Below, piece after piece: positions 18,400 through 26,766 of a stretch of 64,000 nt of DNA (its first letter is position 1; every line of letters begins with the position of its first letter). Position numbers and translations under genes: made by a program. This stretch comes from Caryophanales bacterium UBA4682 (GTDB lineage Bacteria > Bacillota_I > Bacilli_A > RFN20 > CAG-288). The DNA is taken from contig DHKY01000005.1 in assembly GCA_002404995.1 (NCBI GenBank), forward strand, positions 1 through 64,000, read 5' to 3'. Below the pieces are notes generated by a model. The model did no database searches. It had not been told where the DNA came from and saw only the letters and a list, made by a program, of their open reading frames with translations.

Positions 18400-18460
18400 G
18401 CAGGTTTTTACACCCATATGCAGTTTTATGCAATTTTATGTAAGCGGTTTTTTTAATAAA
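18400..18460 (+). promoter_or_regulatory. Second copy of the tandem GCAG(G)TTTT element with CRE-like site
   Basis: GCAGGTTTTT at 18400 and GCAGTTTTAT at 18420 are spaced 20 bp, followed by GCAATTTTAT at 18430. TGTAAGCGGTTTTT (18439-18452) is CRE-like. TAAAAT near 18457 may be the -10 box. The arrangement mirrors that upstream of 7173 and suggests common control. Confidence 0.45.
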
Positions 18461-18481
18461 ATATTTCACAAAGGAGAAGAT

Positions 18482-21112
18482 ATGAAAGCGCTACTAAAAC
18501 TAACGAAAATTATTATCCTTGCTGGTCTGGTTGCTAGGACCGGCTGCAAGAAACCCGATACTTCCAGTACAGGTGATTCCCAAGAGCAGGTTTCAATCAC
18601 TCAAGGCAGTAATGTCATCGTTCCGGAAAACACTGTGAATGAAACCAAAGTCGTCACTTATCCAGGTCCATCCATCTTTGAAAGCTCCAAAAAAGCGAAA
18701 ATTTCTGTTGATGATAATGATCTTTTTGTTTATGAAACCCGTGTGAATCACAAACGTGCTTTTACCTGGGAATATTCTAATGATACGGCGCCGGTTGCGA
18801 TTTTCGACTTTGTCGGTAAAGTTCATATCAAGATTACAGTTAATGAAGCAGTGACCTCGGCAAAGGTTTCTCCTTTGGATCTCGGTGTCACTCCGACTTT
18901 CCATGATAAGACAATCGAATTCGATTTAGATAATCCTACCAACTATGTCGTGGAATATAACGAGGACGAGAAGACCTCAATTCATCTTTTTACTTCAAGG
19001 CCGGAAGAAAATCCTATCACCGAAGAAGAAGCAAAGAAGGATGACAACATTCTTTATTTCGGACCGGGTGTCTATAAAGTGGATTCTTTGCCAATCAAGT
19101 CCAACCAGACAATCTATCTAGCTGGCGGCTCTTATCTTTATGGACAAGCTCTGGCTGCAGATTTGGAAAATGTCACCATCCGTGGAAGAGGAATCATTGA
19201 TGGCGAAATCTATGAGCGACGGAGTTCAAGTGAGAAAGAAATTCCGATTGAGCTTCAGCGTTGCAAGAATGTCAATATCGAAGGCGTGACAATTCTAGAT
19301 CCGGCAGGATGGGCAGTTGCTAGGGTGGATTCGGAAAATATCAATATTAAGAATCTCAAGGTCATATCCGCTCGTCCTAATGGAGATGGCATCTCGCTTC
19401 AATCCTGCAAGAACACTACTGTTACTGGCGGGTTCATACGTACTTGGGATGATTCTCTGGTTGTCAAGAATGTCAATCGCGGAACAACGAAGGACATCAC
19501 ATTTGATGGTGTAAGCGTCTGGACGGATCTTGCCCAATCCAGGGAGGTCGGTTATGAGACAAACGGACCGACAAGGGATAACATTACCTTCAAGAACATC
19601 ACTGTCATTCATAATTTCCATAAAGCCTGCAGGTCAATTCACAACTGTGATGATGCGGCTATTACCGGTGTCCATTTTGAAAATATAACCTTGGAGGATG
19701 GTTCCATGCTCGGTGATAACCAGACCGATGGCATCAATGACTTCCTGATCGACAGGACAATTGCCTTCAATGCTGAATGGACAAAATCCGAGGGCAAACG
19801 TGGAAAAATCAAGGATGTCACCTTTAAGAACATCAAGGTCGATAGCCTGAAAGATACGATTCTTTGTCGCAGGCAAGGCGAGAGCGAGGAATCCTCGATT
19901 GAAAATGTGAACTTTGAAAACATTGTCATCGAAGGAAAGAAAGCGAACTCTGCCGAGGCCATTAAGAGGACAACCAACGAAAACGTCAAGAATGTATCTT
20001 ATAAGGACAACGGGGAAACAGCTGGTGCAAGGCTTACTCTCCCCTATAAGAATAATTCGGATGGCAGCAATCCGGAGATCAAGAATGTAGAAGGTAAGAA
20101 ACAAGATGGCATTGCGGTTCCGGAAATCCTTCGTAATACCGATAATCTAGCCTATATTGGCGAGAGCGCTGATAGGAGCAACGCTGTTGTTACTGTCACC
20201 CATGGAAAAGGAACGACAAACAAGGCTGAATATGATGATAAGACCGGTGATTATGCTCTTGGAAATGCTGCTAAGCTTGTCGACGGCAACCGGGACGAAG
20301 ATATTGAATTCAAATCCTATTCGGGAGAAACGGATGAATTCATAGCAATCACCATTGAATTCGGTGGTCTGACTAACCTTGGTGTCTTAAGAATCCTTGA
20401 GAGCAAAAAGAATGAAATCTTCCATCGTTATAATGTTTCTCTCTATGCCCGTAAGCTAAAAAGCGATGGGGTTACTGAAAATCCGAATTTTGTCCGACTC
20501 TTATCCGCAACCGACTATGAAATCACTCCATCGAGCGGAAACTATGCTGATATCAACTTTACTGCAACGAAATACTTTGCTATTCAGCTCCGCTTCTTCA
20601 AGAAAGAGGGACTTGGATATACGGATAAATTGTCTTTGTCTGAAATCCAGTTCTATCCCCCGTCTTTGACTTACAACAAGCCGATTGCTTATTCCACGGA
20701 GCATAATGATGTCTACAACGTGGAACGGTTAGTCGACGGAAACAAGGACGGAACTTCTTACTATGAATCTAAGTCCTTGCCTTGCGAGATCGTGATTGAT
20801 AGGCAGGATGTTTATTCCATCAATTGTATTGTCAGGTTCCTGCCTGGAAATAGGGCTTGGACGACACGTACAGAGAATATCGAACTCTTATATTCGGATT
20901 CTAACGTATCTTTCGATAAGAACAAGACACAATTCAAAACGCTGGAAGCAGCAAAGGACTATGTTTTCAATCCAGAAACCGGCAACAGGAACAAAGTCGA
21001 TGTAAAAGACAAAAACATCAAGGCACGTTTCATCAAGATTATTGTTACATCCAACAGCGCCCTTGGAAATTATGGTGCGCAACTGTCTGAATTCAACGTT
21101 TACGGCAAATAA
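18482..21112 (+). CDS. Secreted beta-helix glycosidase-like lipoprotein with two F5/8-type C domains
   Basis: An 876-residue lipoprotein. I start it at 18482, behind AAAGGAGAAGAT, rather than at an in-frame ATG 54 bp upstream, because this gives a proper signal peptide ending LVA-x-TGC, with x = AGG (Met). The beta-helix domain is paralogous to the preceding gene: RPNGDG...RTWDD with the same 21-22 spacing, and DLAQS-x-EVGYET where the AGG at 19541 aligns with ATG at 17829 of the paralogue. Residues from about 560 form two discoidin-like (F5/8 type C, CBM32-like) modules, each with a KLVDGN/RLVDGNKDG turn and an IQF/EFNVYG ending. Probably a cell-surface enzyme that holds onto its polysaccharide. 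Confidence 0.78.
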   Translation: MKALLKLTKIIILAGLVARTGCKKPDTSSTGDSQEQVSITQGSNVIVPENTVNETKVVTYPGPSIFESSKKAKISVDDNDLFVYETRVNHKRAFTWEYSNDTAPVAIFDFVGKVHIKITVNEAVTSAKVSPLDLGVTPTFHDKTIEFDLDNPTNYVVEYNEDEKTSIHLFTSRPEENPITEEEAKKDDNILYFGPGVYKVDSLPIKSNQTIYLAGGSYLYGQALAADLENVTIRGRGIIDGEIYERRSSSEKEIPIELQRCKNVNIEGVTILDPAGWAVARVDSENINIKNLKVISARPNGDGISLQSCKNTTVTGGFIRTWDDSLVVKNVNRGTTKDITFDGVSVWTDLAQSREVGYETNGPTRDNITFKNITVIHNFHKACRSIHNCDDAAITGVHFENITLEDGSMLGDNQTDGINDFLIDRTIAFNAEWTKSEGKRGKIKDVTFKNIKVDSLKDTILCRRQGESEESSIENVNFENIVIEGKKANSAEAIKRTTNENVKNVSYKDNGETAGARLTLPYKNNSDGSNPEIKNVEGKKQDGIAVPEILRNTDNLAYIGESADRSNAVVTVTHGKGTTNKAEYDDKTGDYALGNAAKLVDGNRDEDIEFKSYSGETDEFIAITIEFGGLTNLGVLRILESKKNEIFHRYNVSLYARKLKSDGVTENPNFVRLLSATDYEITPSSGNYADINFTATKYFAIQLRFFKKEGLGYTDKLSLSEIQFYPPSLTYNKPIAYSTEHNDVYNVERLVDGNKDGTSYYESKSLPCEIVIDRQDVYSINCIVRFLPGNRAWTTRTENIELLYSDSNVSFDKNKTQFKTLEAAKDYVFNPETGNRNKVDVKDKNIKARFIKIIVTSNSALGNYGAQLSEFNVYGK

Positions 21113-21142
21113 ATCATTGTCAACCAAAAGGAGGTAAATACA

Positions 21143-23773
21143 ATGAAAAAGAAGAATGTTGTTAAGCTTTTATCTGTCTTCGCAAGGGCATCCGGACTTG
21201 TTGCTTGCAACAACGGGAATGCTTCCGCAACTTCTCCGGCTCAGAGCAATACGATTGCTCCGGCAACGGAGACCAAGCCATCCGAGCAACCCAAGGACAC
21301 CACCAAAGCCTCGGCGAGCGAATCGATAAGCAAAGAAGAAAAATTCGATGATCTTTCTCCGGATCTTGCCAATGATCCGATTCCTGCACCAACTGCAGAT
21401 TCACCAGTCGAAGAAGCTCTGCCGGAAGGAACGGAGACACGGGACTACAATAGTGCCTTAGACAATAGGGTCAATGATTTTTCCGCGAAAGTAGCTGAAG
21501 ATAAAGTGACCGGAGCTGCCGTTAAAGTCGATGCTCCTTATCTTGAAGTCCGGGTCAACACTGCAAATGAAGTTGCACCGGTTTCTGATGATGCTTCTAT
21601 TTATAAGCTTGGAACTGGAAACTATCAGATTCAGGATGGTTATTCCATCGGTTTCAAGAGGAAACTTGCAGATAGCAAGACCATTGATAACAATCATCTT
21701 GTCTTAGCTCTCCGCGGCGATGATAGCTTAAAGACTTTCCCGATTGCCTTATCCAAAGCCAAGAATCCGGATGGTGAAGCTCTTTCGGCTCTTACTGGAG
21801 AATATCAGGAATTCGTTATCTCCCCTAGGGCTACCTTAGAAAACGAGAACACTCCGTATGCAAATAAAGACGGAAGCAATTCTTCTAGGAAGGTTTTAGA
21901 CAAAATCTTAGGCTTCCATCTCTATGCCGCTGGCAATGCCGATTGCACGATTGATATTGAATCGGTCTTCCTCCGCAAGGAAGGTGCAGCCGATATTATC
22001 CTTGATAATTTCGAACATGCCAAACCGAACGATGCGGATGCTTCTGTCTGCTGGTGGAGAGATTCTACTGGTCATATCGTTGGACGCAATGTCACAGTCA
22101 AGGAAGGCGGCACCTTTACCCAGGATGTTAATGCAGATGATTTGATGGGGAACCTTGTCCTTGGAATCAAAGGAGACACTGCTAGTACTACCGTTTCATT
22201 CATTGGCGCTGAGAAGACAGTTACGAAGAATTGGTTTGATTTAAAAAACAGCAAAGGCGAAGCTTTATCCGCCCCTCTTAAGAATAGTTACAGCAACTTT
22301 GTTATCAATCTTGATGAATCAGGAGTTGACATTGCCCCGACTTCTATTAAGATTGCCTCTACTTCTGCTGTCACTATCCATGAAATCTTCTTCTCGGATT
22401 TAGTCACAAGAGCAATCGAAGAATATCCAGCAATCGATGAAAAATCTGCTAAAGTCTTTGATGACTTCAATCGGACTCAGACCACGATTGACGGAAATTA
22501 TGAAGCTTCGAATACGAATCCGGTTGTCACTGGTGCTGGACTTGATTATGTGCTTTCCTATCAGAATGCAGACAAAGTCAAGATTGAAAACGGATGCGCG
22601 GTTTTTGATGCCACCAACCTTGCGGAAAACGGCTTTATCAACCTGAAGGTCGGAAGCGATTTGCATCGCCGGACCAATGAGAATTACCTTGTTTTCTCTA
22701 GGAAACTAGAAGGAGATGCTACAATGGATGGCTTCCGGTTTGTCACGAATGGTGAACATTATGCGAGCGCTTGGCTTGCCGGCTTTGGAGTCAAATCCTT
22801 AGATACTCCTTATAAGAAGGATAATGGCTATTCCTTATATGTGATTGACCTTGAAGAGTGCAGTATTGACTTCACCAATACATTGGATAGGTACTATAGC
22901 GGAAAAGGCAAAGTCTATATCGATCAGGTATTCTTAACGAATGATTACCTCGAACTTGAAAAAGTCGGAGAAGACCATACTGTGGACTTTGCTGACAAAG
23001 ACCTTGCCGGTTATGCAGGAACTGGATTTAATATTACTTCCGAGGTTGTCGCCCTGACAATCAAAGGCGATGGCACCAATGCTACGCTCAAATCTATCCG
23101 TTTTGCTTATGGTGGTGATGTAAAGTGGATTAAGGATGCTGCAATTTTTGATTATTATGGACATGCCTTGGATAGGAACCATGTAATTTCATCAGATGGA
23201 GAAACCATTTACATTGATATCGAAAGTTCCGGCTGGACTGTAAATGCAACTGCTACTGAGTTCTATGTCCATATTGGCGGTTATGATGGTAGCAAAGGAA
23301 CCTTCACTCTTGTCTCGTATGCCGAATACAATCATAAGCAGATTGAATATACGGCGGTAGGACAGGAAATCACTGCTGCTGTCAATAAATATACTTATGT
23401 TGGATGGCTTGGTGCGGATCGTTGGAATGAAGACCATGTCTTCAGGAAAGCCGTTGTCAAAGGTGATGGAAAGGCAACCCTTGATAATCTTCGCATCGGT
23501 GCAGGAAGCAATGAATACTGGGTTAACACAGAAAACAGGGTCGAACGTAAACAGCTCTACCTCGAAGACGGAACTGTATTACAGGCTGGTAAGACGATTT
23601 CCACAGAAGGCGAAACTGTTATCTTTGATTTGACGAAGTCTGGAATTGTCTTTGATGGCGCTGTTCATCTTCACTACAACGACAGTGTTGGCGGTGTCAG
23701 GAAGTTCGAGTCTGTTTCCCTTCTCTCCTATCGTCCGACTTACGAAGCCGTTTATAACTACTTCTGCGCTTAA
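21143..23773 (+). CDS. Large repeat-containing surface lipoprotein, putative glycan binder
   Basis: An 876-residue lipoprotein behind AAGGAGGTAAATACA. The signal peptide core is LLSVFA-x-ASGLVAC with x = AGG at 21185-21187, again only sensible as Met. After a Ser/Thr/Pro/Glu-rich linker (residues about 22-90) come several divergent copies of a roughly 150-200 residue beta-rich module. Recurrent elements include a 'lvLalRGD.sl' or 'ALTIKGDGTNATL' strand, a FRFV/IRFAYG strand and a 'DLTKSGI/ESSGW' strand followed by YVHIGG or LHYNDS. No catalytic motif is recognisable. The position after two beta-helix enzymes and before the two-component system suggests a glycan-binding surface protein; this is inference. 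Confidence 0.7.
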   Translation: MKKKNVVKLLSVFARASGLVACNNGNASATSPAQSNTIAPATETKPSEQPKDTTKASASESISKEEKFDDLSPDLANDPIPAPTADSPVEEALPEGTETRDYNSALDNRVNDFSAKVAEDKVTGAAVKVDAPYLEVRVNTANEVAPVSDDASIYKLGTGNYQIQDGYSIGFKRKLADSKTIDNNHLVLALRGDDSLKTFPIALSKAKNPDGEALSALTGEYQEFVISPRATLENENTPYANKDGSNSSRKVLDKILGFHLYAAGNADCTIDIESVFLRKEGAADIILDNFEHAKPNDADASVCWWRDSTGHIVGRNVTVKEGGTFTQDVNADDLMGNLVLGIKGDTASTTVSFIGAEKTVTKNWFDLKNSKGEALSAPLKNSYSNFVINLDESGVDIAPTSIKIASTSAVTIHEIFFSDLVTRAIEEYPAIDEKSAKVFDDFNRTQTTIDGNYEASNTNPVVTGAGLDYVLSYQNADKVKIENGCAVFDATNLAENGFINLKVGSDLHRRTNENYLVFSRKLEGDATMDGFRFVTNGEHYASAWLAGFGVKSLDTPYKKDNGYSLYVIDLEECSIDFTNTLDRYYSGKGKVYIDQVFLTNDYLELEKVGEDHTVDFADKDLAGYAGTGFNITSEVVALTIKGDGTNATLKSIRFAYGGDVKWIKDAAIFDYYGHALDRNHVISSDGETIYIDIESSGWTVNATATEFYVHIGGYDGSKGTFTLVSYAEYNHKQIEYTAVGQEITAAVNKYTYVGWLGADRWNEDHVFRKAVVKGDGKATLDNLRIGAGSNEYWVNTENRVERKQLYLEDGTVLQAGKTISTEGETVIFDLTKSGIVFDGAVHLHYNDSVGGVRKFESVSLLSYRPTYEAVYNYFCA

Positions 23774-23793
23774 TCCGTAACTTTAAATGTAGT

Positions 23794-23830
23794 AAAATAT
23801 AGGCAGCTAAGTGCTGCCTATATTTTTATA
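23794..23830 (+). terminator. Terminator between surface lipoprotein and YesN-like regulator
   Basis: AAATATAGGCAGC / GCTGCCTATATTT hairpin with a T5 tail. It ends only a few bases before the regulator's ATG and leaves no room for a ribosome binding site, so it may act as an attenuator with partial read-through. Confidence 0.8.
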
Positions 23831-23836
23831 AAAATC

Positions 23837-25033
23837 ATGTATCGTATCTGCATTCTCGATGACGAATATCTTACCTGTTTGGGCTTGGAAAAGGCTGTTC
23901 CCTGGGACACGATTGGTGTCGAGGTTGCTTTTACTGCGCTTGATGGAAAAAAAGGATTGGAACTGATCCGGAAAGCAAAGCCGGACCTTGTTCTTACGGA
24001 TATTCGTATGCCTGGTCTTACTGGTGTTGATCTAGTAAAAGAACTGAAAAAAGACGGATTCGAAGGTGAAATCATTGTTTTGACTGCTTATCGGGATTTT
24101 GATTATGCAGTTGAAACTTATAAATCTGGTATCTTTTCTTATCTTCTGAAACCAGTAGATAATGAGGAACTTCTGAAAACGGTCAAAGAAGCTATTGTGA
24201 AACTTAATAGCAAGCGAAAAGAAAAGGAAAGGAAAAGGAATAGGGCTGGAAATTTATCCAGGATGGAATCTACTTTCTTTTATCAGCTTTTGCATAATAT
24301 TACGAACGAAGAATTCATTCAGAACAGCAAGAAATTTGATTTTGTGGTCCCGCCTTCTGGAATTCTCTTCCTTTTGAAAAAAGAAAACAAGGAAGAGGAG
24401 GGAAGTCTTTCTGAAGCTGGTGATCTTCTTCTTTCTGAAATCAAGAAGGAGGGATTGGATTACCTCCCTAGAGCGAGCGAAGACTCCTATCTTGCTTTTA
24501 TTGACTCCAAGGAAGAAGAGAAGGTTCTTTCTATCTTAAGGAAATCCTTCTCTCTAGTCGAAGAAAGAACCGATACGATTTATACGGGCTCGATTTGTTC
24601 TTATTCTTCTCCGGTCGAGATATCTTTGGCATATAAGACCGATAAGGAAAATATCAAGAACAAAATGTTCTTTGGATTTAATAGCATTGAAATTCCTAAG
24701 GAAAGCTCAATCTCTTATCGGCACTATATCGCTATCCAGGATTTCTACCGGATCTTAAGCGAACATTATAAAGATGATCTTTCGGTTTCCATTGTATCCG
24801 AGAGGAGGAATGTCTCGGATTCCTATCTTAGGCATCTTCTTAGAAAATCCTTAGGACGGACCTTTAATGATATATTGACGGATTATCGGATTTCTCTGTC
24901 CAAGAAACTTCTGAAGGAAGGGAAACTCCGTGTAAACGAGATTGCTGACAAGGTCGGATACAATGACGAAAAATATTTCTCCCGTGTCTTTAAAAAGCGG
25001 GTTGGCGTTTCTCCAAGTGATTATCCGGAATGA
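23837..25033 (+). CDS. YesN-type response regulator with AraC DNA-binding domain
   Basis: A 398-residue cytoplasmic regulator. Residues 1-120 are a receiver domain: acidic pair DDE, phospho-acceptor Asp in LVLTDIRMPG (near 55), Thr/Ala LTAY and Lys in LLKPVD. The middle about 170 residues are variable. The C-terminal 100 residues contain two AraC helix-turn-helix motifs (VSDSYLxHLLRKSLGxTFNDIL and VNEIADKVGYNDEKYFSRVFKKRVGVSPSDY). It overlaps the kinase gene by 4 bp. No Shine-Dalgarno site precedes the ATG. Likely target: the tandem repeats before 7173 and 18482, activating the glycan locus. Confidence 0.92.
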   Translation: MYRICILDDEYLTCLGLEKAVPWDTIGVEVAFTALDGKKGLELIRKAKPDLVLTDIRMPGLTGVDLVKELKKDGFEGEIIVLTAYRDFDYAVETYKSGIFSYLLKPVDNEELLKTVKEAIVKLNSKRKEKERKRNRAGNLSRMESTFFYQLLHNITNEEFIQNSKKFDFVVPPSGILFLLKKENKEEEGSLSEAGDLLLSEIKKEGLDYLPRASEDSYLAFIDSKEEEKVLSILRKSFSLVEERTDTIYTGSICSYSSPVEISLAYKTDKENIKNKMFFGFNSIEIPKESSISYRHYIAIQDFYRILSEHYKDDLSVSIVSERRNVSDSYLRHLLRKSLGRTFNDILTDYRISLSKKLLKEGKLRVNEIADKVGYNDEKYFSRVFKKRVGVSPSDYPE

Positions 25034-26766
25034 AAAAGAAACTGTCTTTTCGTGCACGTCTATTATCTTCGCTTGCCGTTTTGATTCTTTTTGTCTGTGC
25101 TCTTATGGGTTCTTCTATTTATATTGTTGATTATGAATACCGTAAGAACAATATTGATGCCTCAATTCAAGCACGTCATAATTCACTCGATGAGTCGTTG
25201 TCTTCTTTGATTGAAGACAGCAATTATATTCCAATTAATATCTTTACCGAGGAGAATATCTCCCAAATGAATTCCTCTGAGGATCCGCAGGCTTTTTTTC
25301 AGGAACTCTATCTTACTCAGCCGGTCTCTGGTTCACTTGTCAAAGGAATTTCTTATTATCAAGAGGGAAAGACTAGTTTGTCTGCTGTCAGCCAGGAGAA
25401 GACTAGGCTGCCAGAAGTTACTTCGGATATTGCTTATGATGTCAGGAATCGAGAAAATAACAGCTTTCCGATATCCTATTGTTTTTCCGCCTACAATAGC
25501 TCCGGGTCCTACTTGGTCCTCGGGAAGAAACTTAGTGAAGATTCTGCCTGTTTCCTTTATCTTGATAGCAATTGGCTAAGGCAGCTTGTCGATTCCATTA
25601 CCTGCTTGGAAGTGAACTATATTGTGGACTCTACCAGGAATATCGTCTTATCGAAAAACACTTCGGAGCTGGGAGCAGTTGTTTTGGATGGAGCTAAACT
25701 CGGCATTAACAAAGAAGAAGCTAGTATCCATACGGAATTCAACAACAAGGATTGCTATGTTTCAGTTCATTCAAGGAAACAATTGAAGCATTCTTTTGCT
25801 TTTTCCTGGCAGATTGTTTCGATTCAGGACTATAACTCCCTCTTTGGACCATTGAAAACGCTAAGGATTGTCCTGATTGTTTTTACAATCGCTGCGTTTC
25901 TTGCCGCAGCCTGGACTTCTTATTATCTTTCCAAGAAGATATCCATGCCTTTGACCGCATTGTCGAATGAGCTTGAAATGACGGATCTTAATAAGCTAGG
26001 AAACTTACTGTATAACAAAGAAATAACGACCAATGACGAAATTGAAAAACTAGAGATTTCCTACCATGAAAGGCTGGATCGGATTCATGAACTTATGGAA
26101 GAAAATAGGGAAAAAATGAATCAGCAGCGGATACTCGAACTGGAAAGCCTTCAAAGGCAGATTAATCCGCACTTTCTTTACAATACCTTGGATACCATTT
26201 CTTGGCTTGCCAAAATCAATGGAGAAAAGGAAATCGATTCCCTGGTCAGGTCATTGGCAAAGTTCTTCCGCCTTACTTTGCATTCGGGAGACAAAATCAT
26301 CACTGTCAAAGAAGAAAGGGAAATCACCAAGCATTACCTCGAGATTCAAAGCGCCCGTTTTCCGGAACGGTTCCAATATGAATTCGATGAAGATCATAGC
26401 CTCGATGATGAGCGGACACTGAAACTGATTCTTCAGCCGGTTGTTGAAAATTCCGTCAAGTATGCGTTTGATCCCGAAAAAGGAAAGTTTCTCCTCAAAA
26501 TTTCATCCAAAAGGATGAAAGACTCGTTTGAGTATGTTGTCGAAGACAACGGAAGGGGCTTTGTGGTTCCAGATAATCTTTTCGAGAAGAAAAAACAGCC
26601 GAATGGAAAATCGACTGGCTTTGGCTTGTATAATGTGCAGGAACGAATCCGATTAGAGTATGGAAGCGACTATGGAAGGGAAGTGACTTCTGTTGTCGGA
26701 AAAGGAACGAAGACGGTTATCAGACTTCCTCTTTTTCTCTCTCGGTCTTCCTCTCATAAGAAATAG
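25030..26766 (+). CDS. YesM-type sensor histidine kinase
   Basis: A 578-residue membrane kinase. TM1 near residues 12-34, a Cache-like external domain of about 240 residues, TM2 near 280-300, HAMP, then the His_kinase domain. The phospho-His is in QINPHFLYNTLD near residue 380; the N box is LILQPVVENSVKYAF and the G1 box DNG-x-GF with x = AGG (26554). AGG also stands in LQ-x-QINPHF (26155), where the family favours a non-Arg residue such as Met or Ala. It forms a two-gene unit with the YesN-like regulator and probably senses an extracellular sugar or binding protein. Its 3' end overlaps the convergent sensor gene by 47 bp. Confidence 0.92.
   Translation: MKKKLSFRARLLSSLAVLILFVCALMGSSIYIVDYEYRKNNIDASIQARHNSLDESLSSLIEDSNYIPINIFTEENISQMNSSEDPQAFFQELYLTQPVSGSLVKGISYYQEGKTSLSAVSQEKTRLPEVTSDIAYDVRNRENNSFPISYCFSAYNSSGSYLVLGKKLSEDSACFLYLDSNWLRQLVDSITCLEVNYIVDSTRNIVLSKNTSELGAVVLDGAKLGINKEEASIHTEFNNKDCYVSVHSRKQLKHSFAFSWQIVSIQDYNSLFGPLKTLRIVLIVFTIAAFLAAAWTSYYLSKKISMPLTALSNELEMTDLNKLGNLLYNKEITTNDEIEKLEISYHERLDRIHELMEENREKMNQQRILELESLQRQINPHFLYNTLDTISWLAKINGEKEIDSLVRSLAKFFRLTLHSGDKIITVKEEREITKHYLEIQSARFPERFQYEFDEDHSLDDERTLKLILQPVVENSVKYAFDPEKGKFLLKISSKRMKDSFEYVVEDNGRGFVVPDNLFEKKKQPNGKSTGFGLYNVQERIRLEYGSDYGREVTSVVGKGTKTVIRLPLFLSRSSSHKK

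Noticed and set aside
18428..18481. Upstream ATG of the second beta-helix gene
   Set aside because: It would put 18 polar residues before the signal peptide, lies inside the promoter region, and a good AAAGGAGA site precedes the ATG at 18482.
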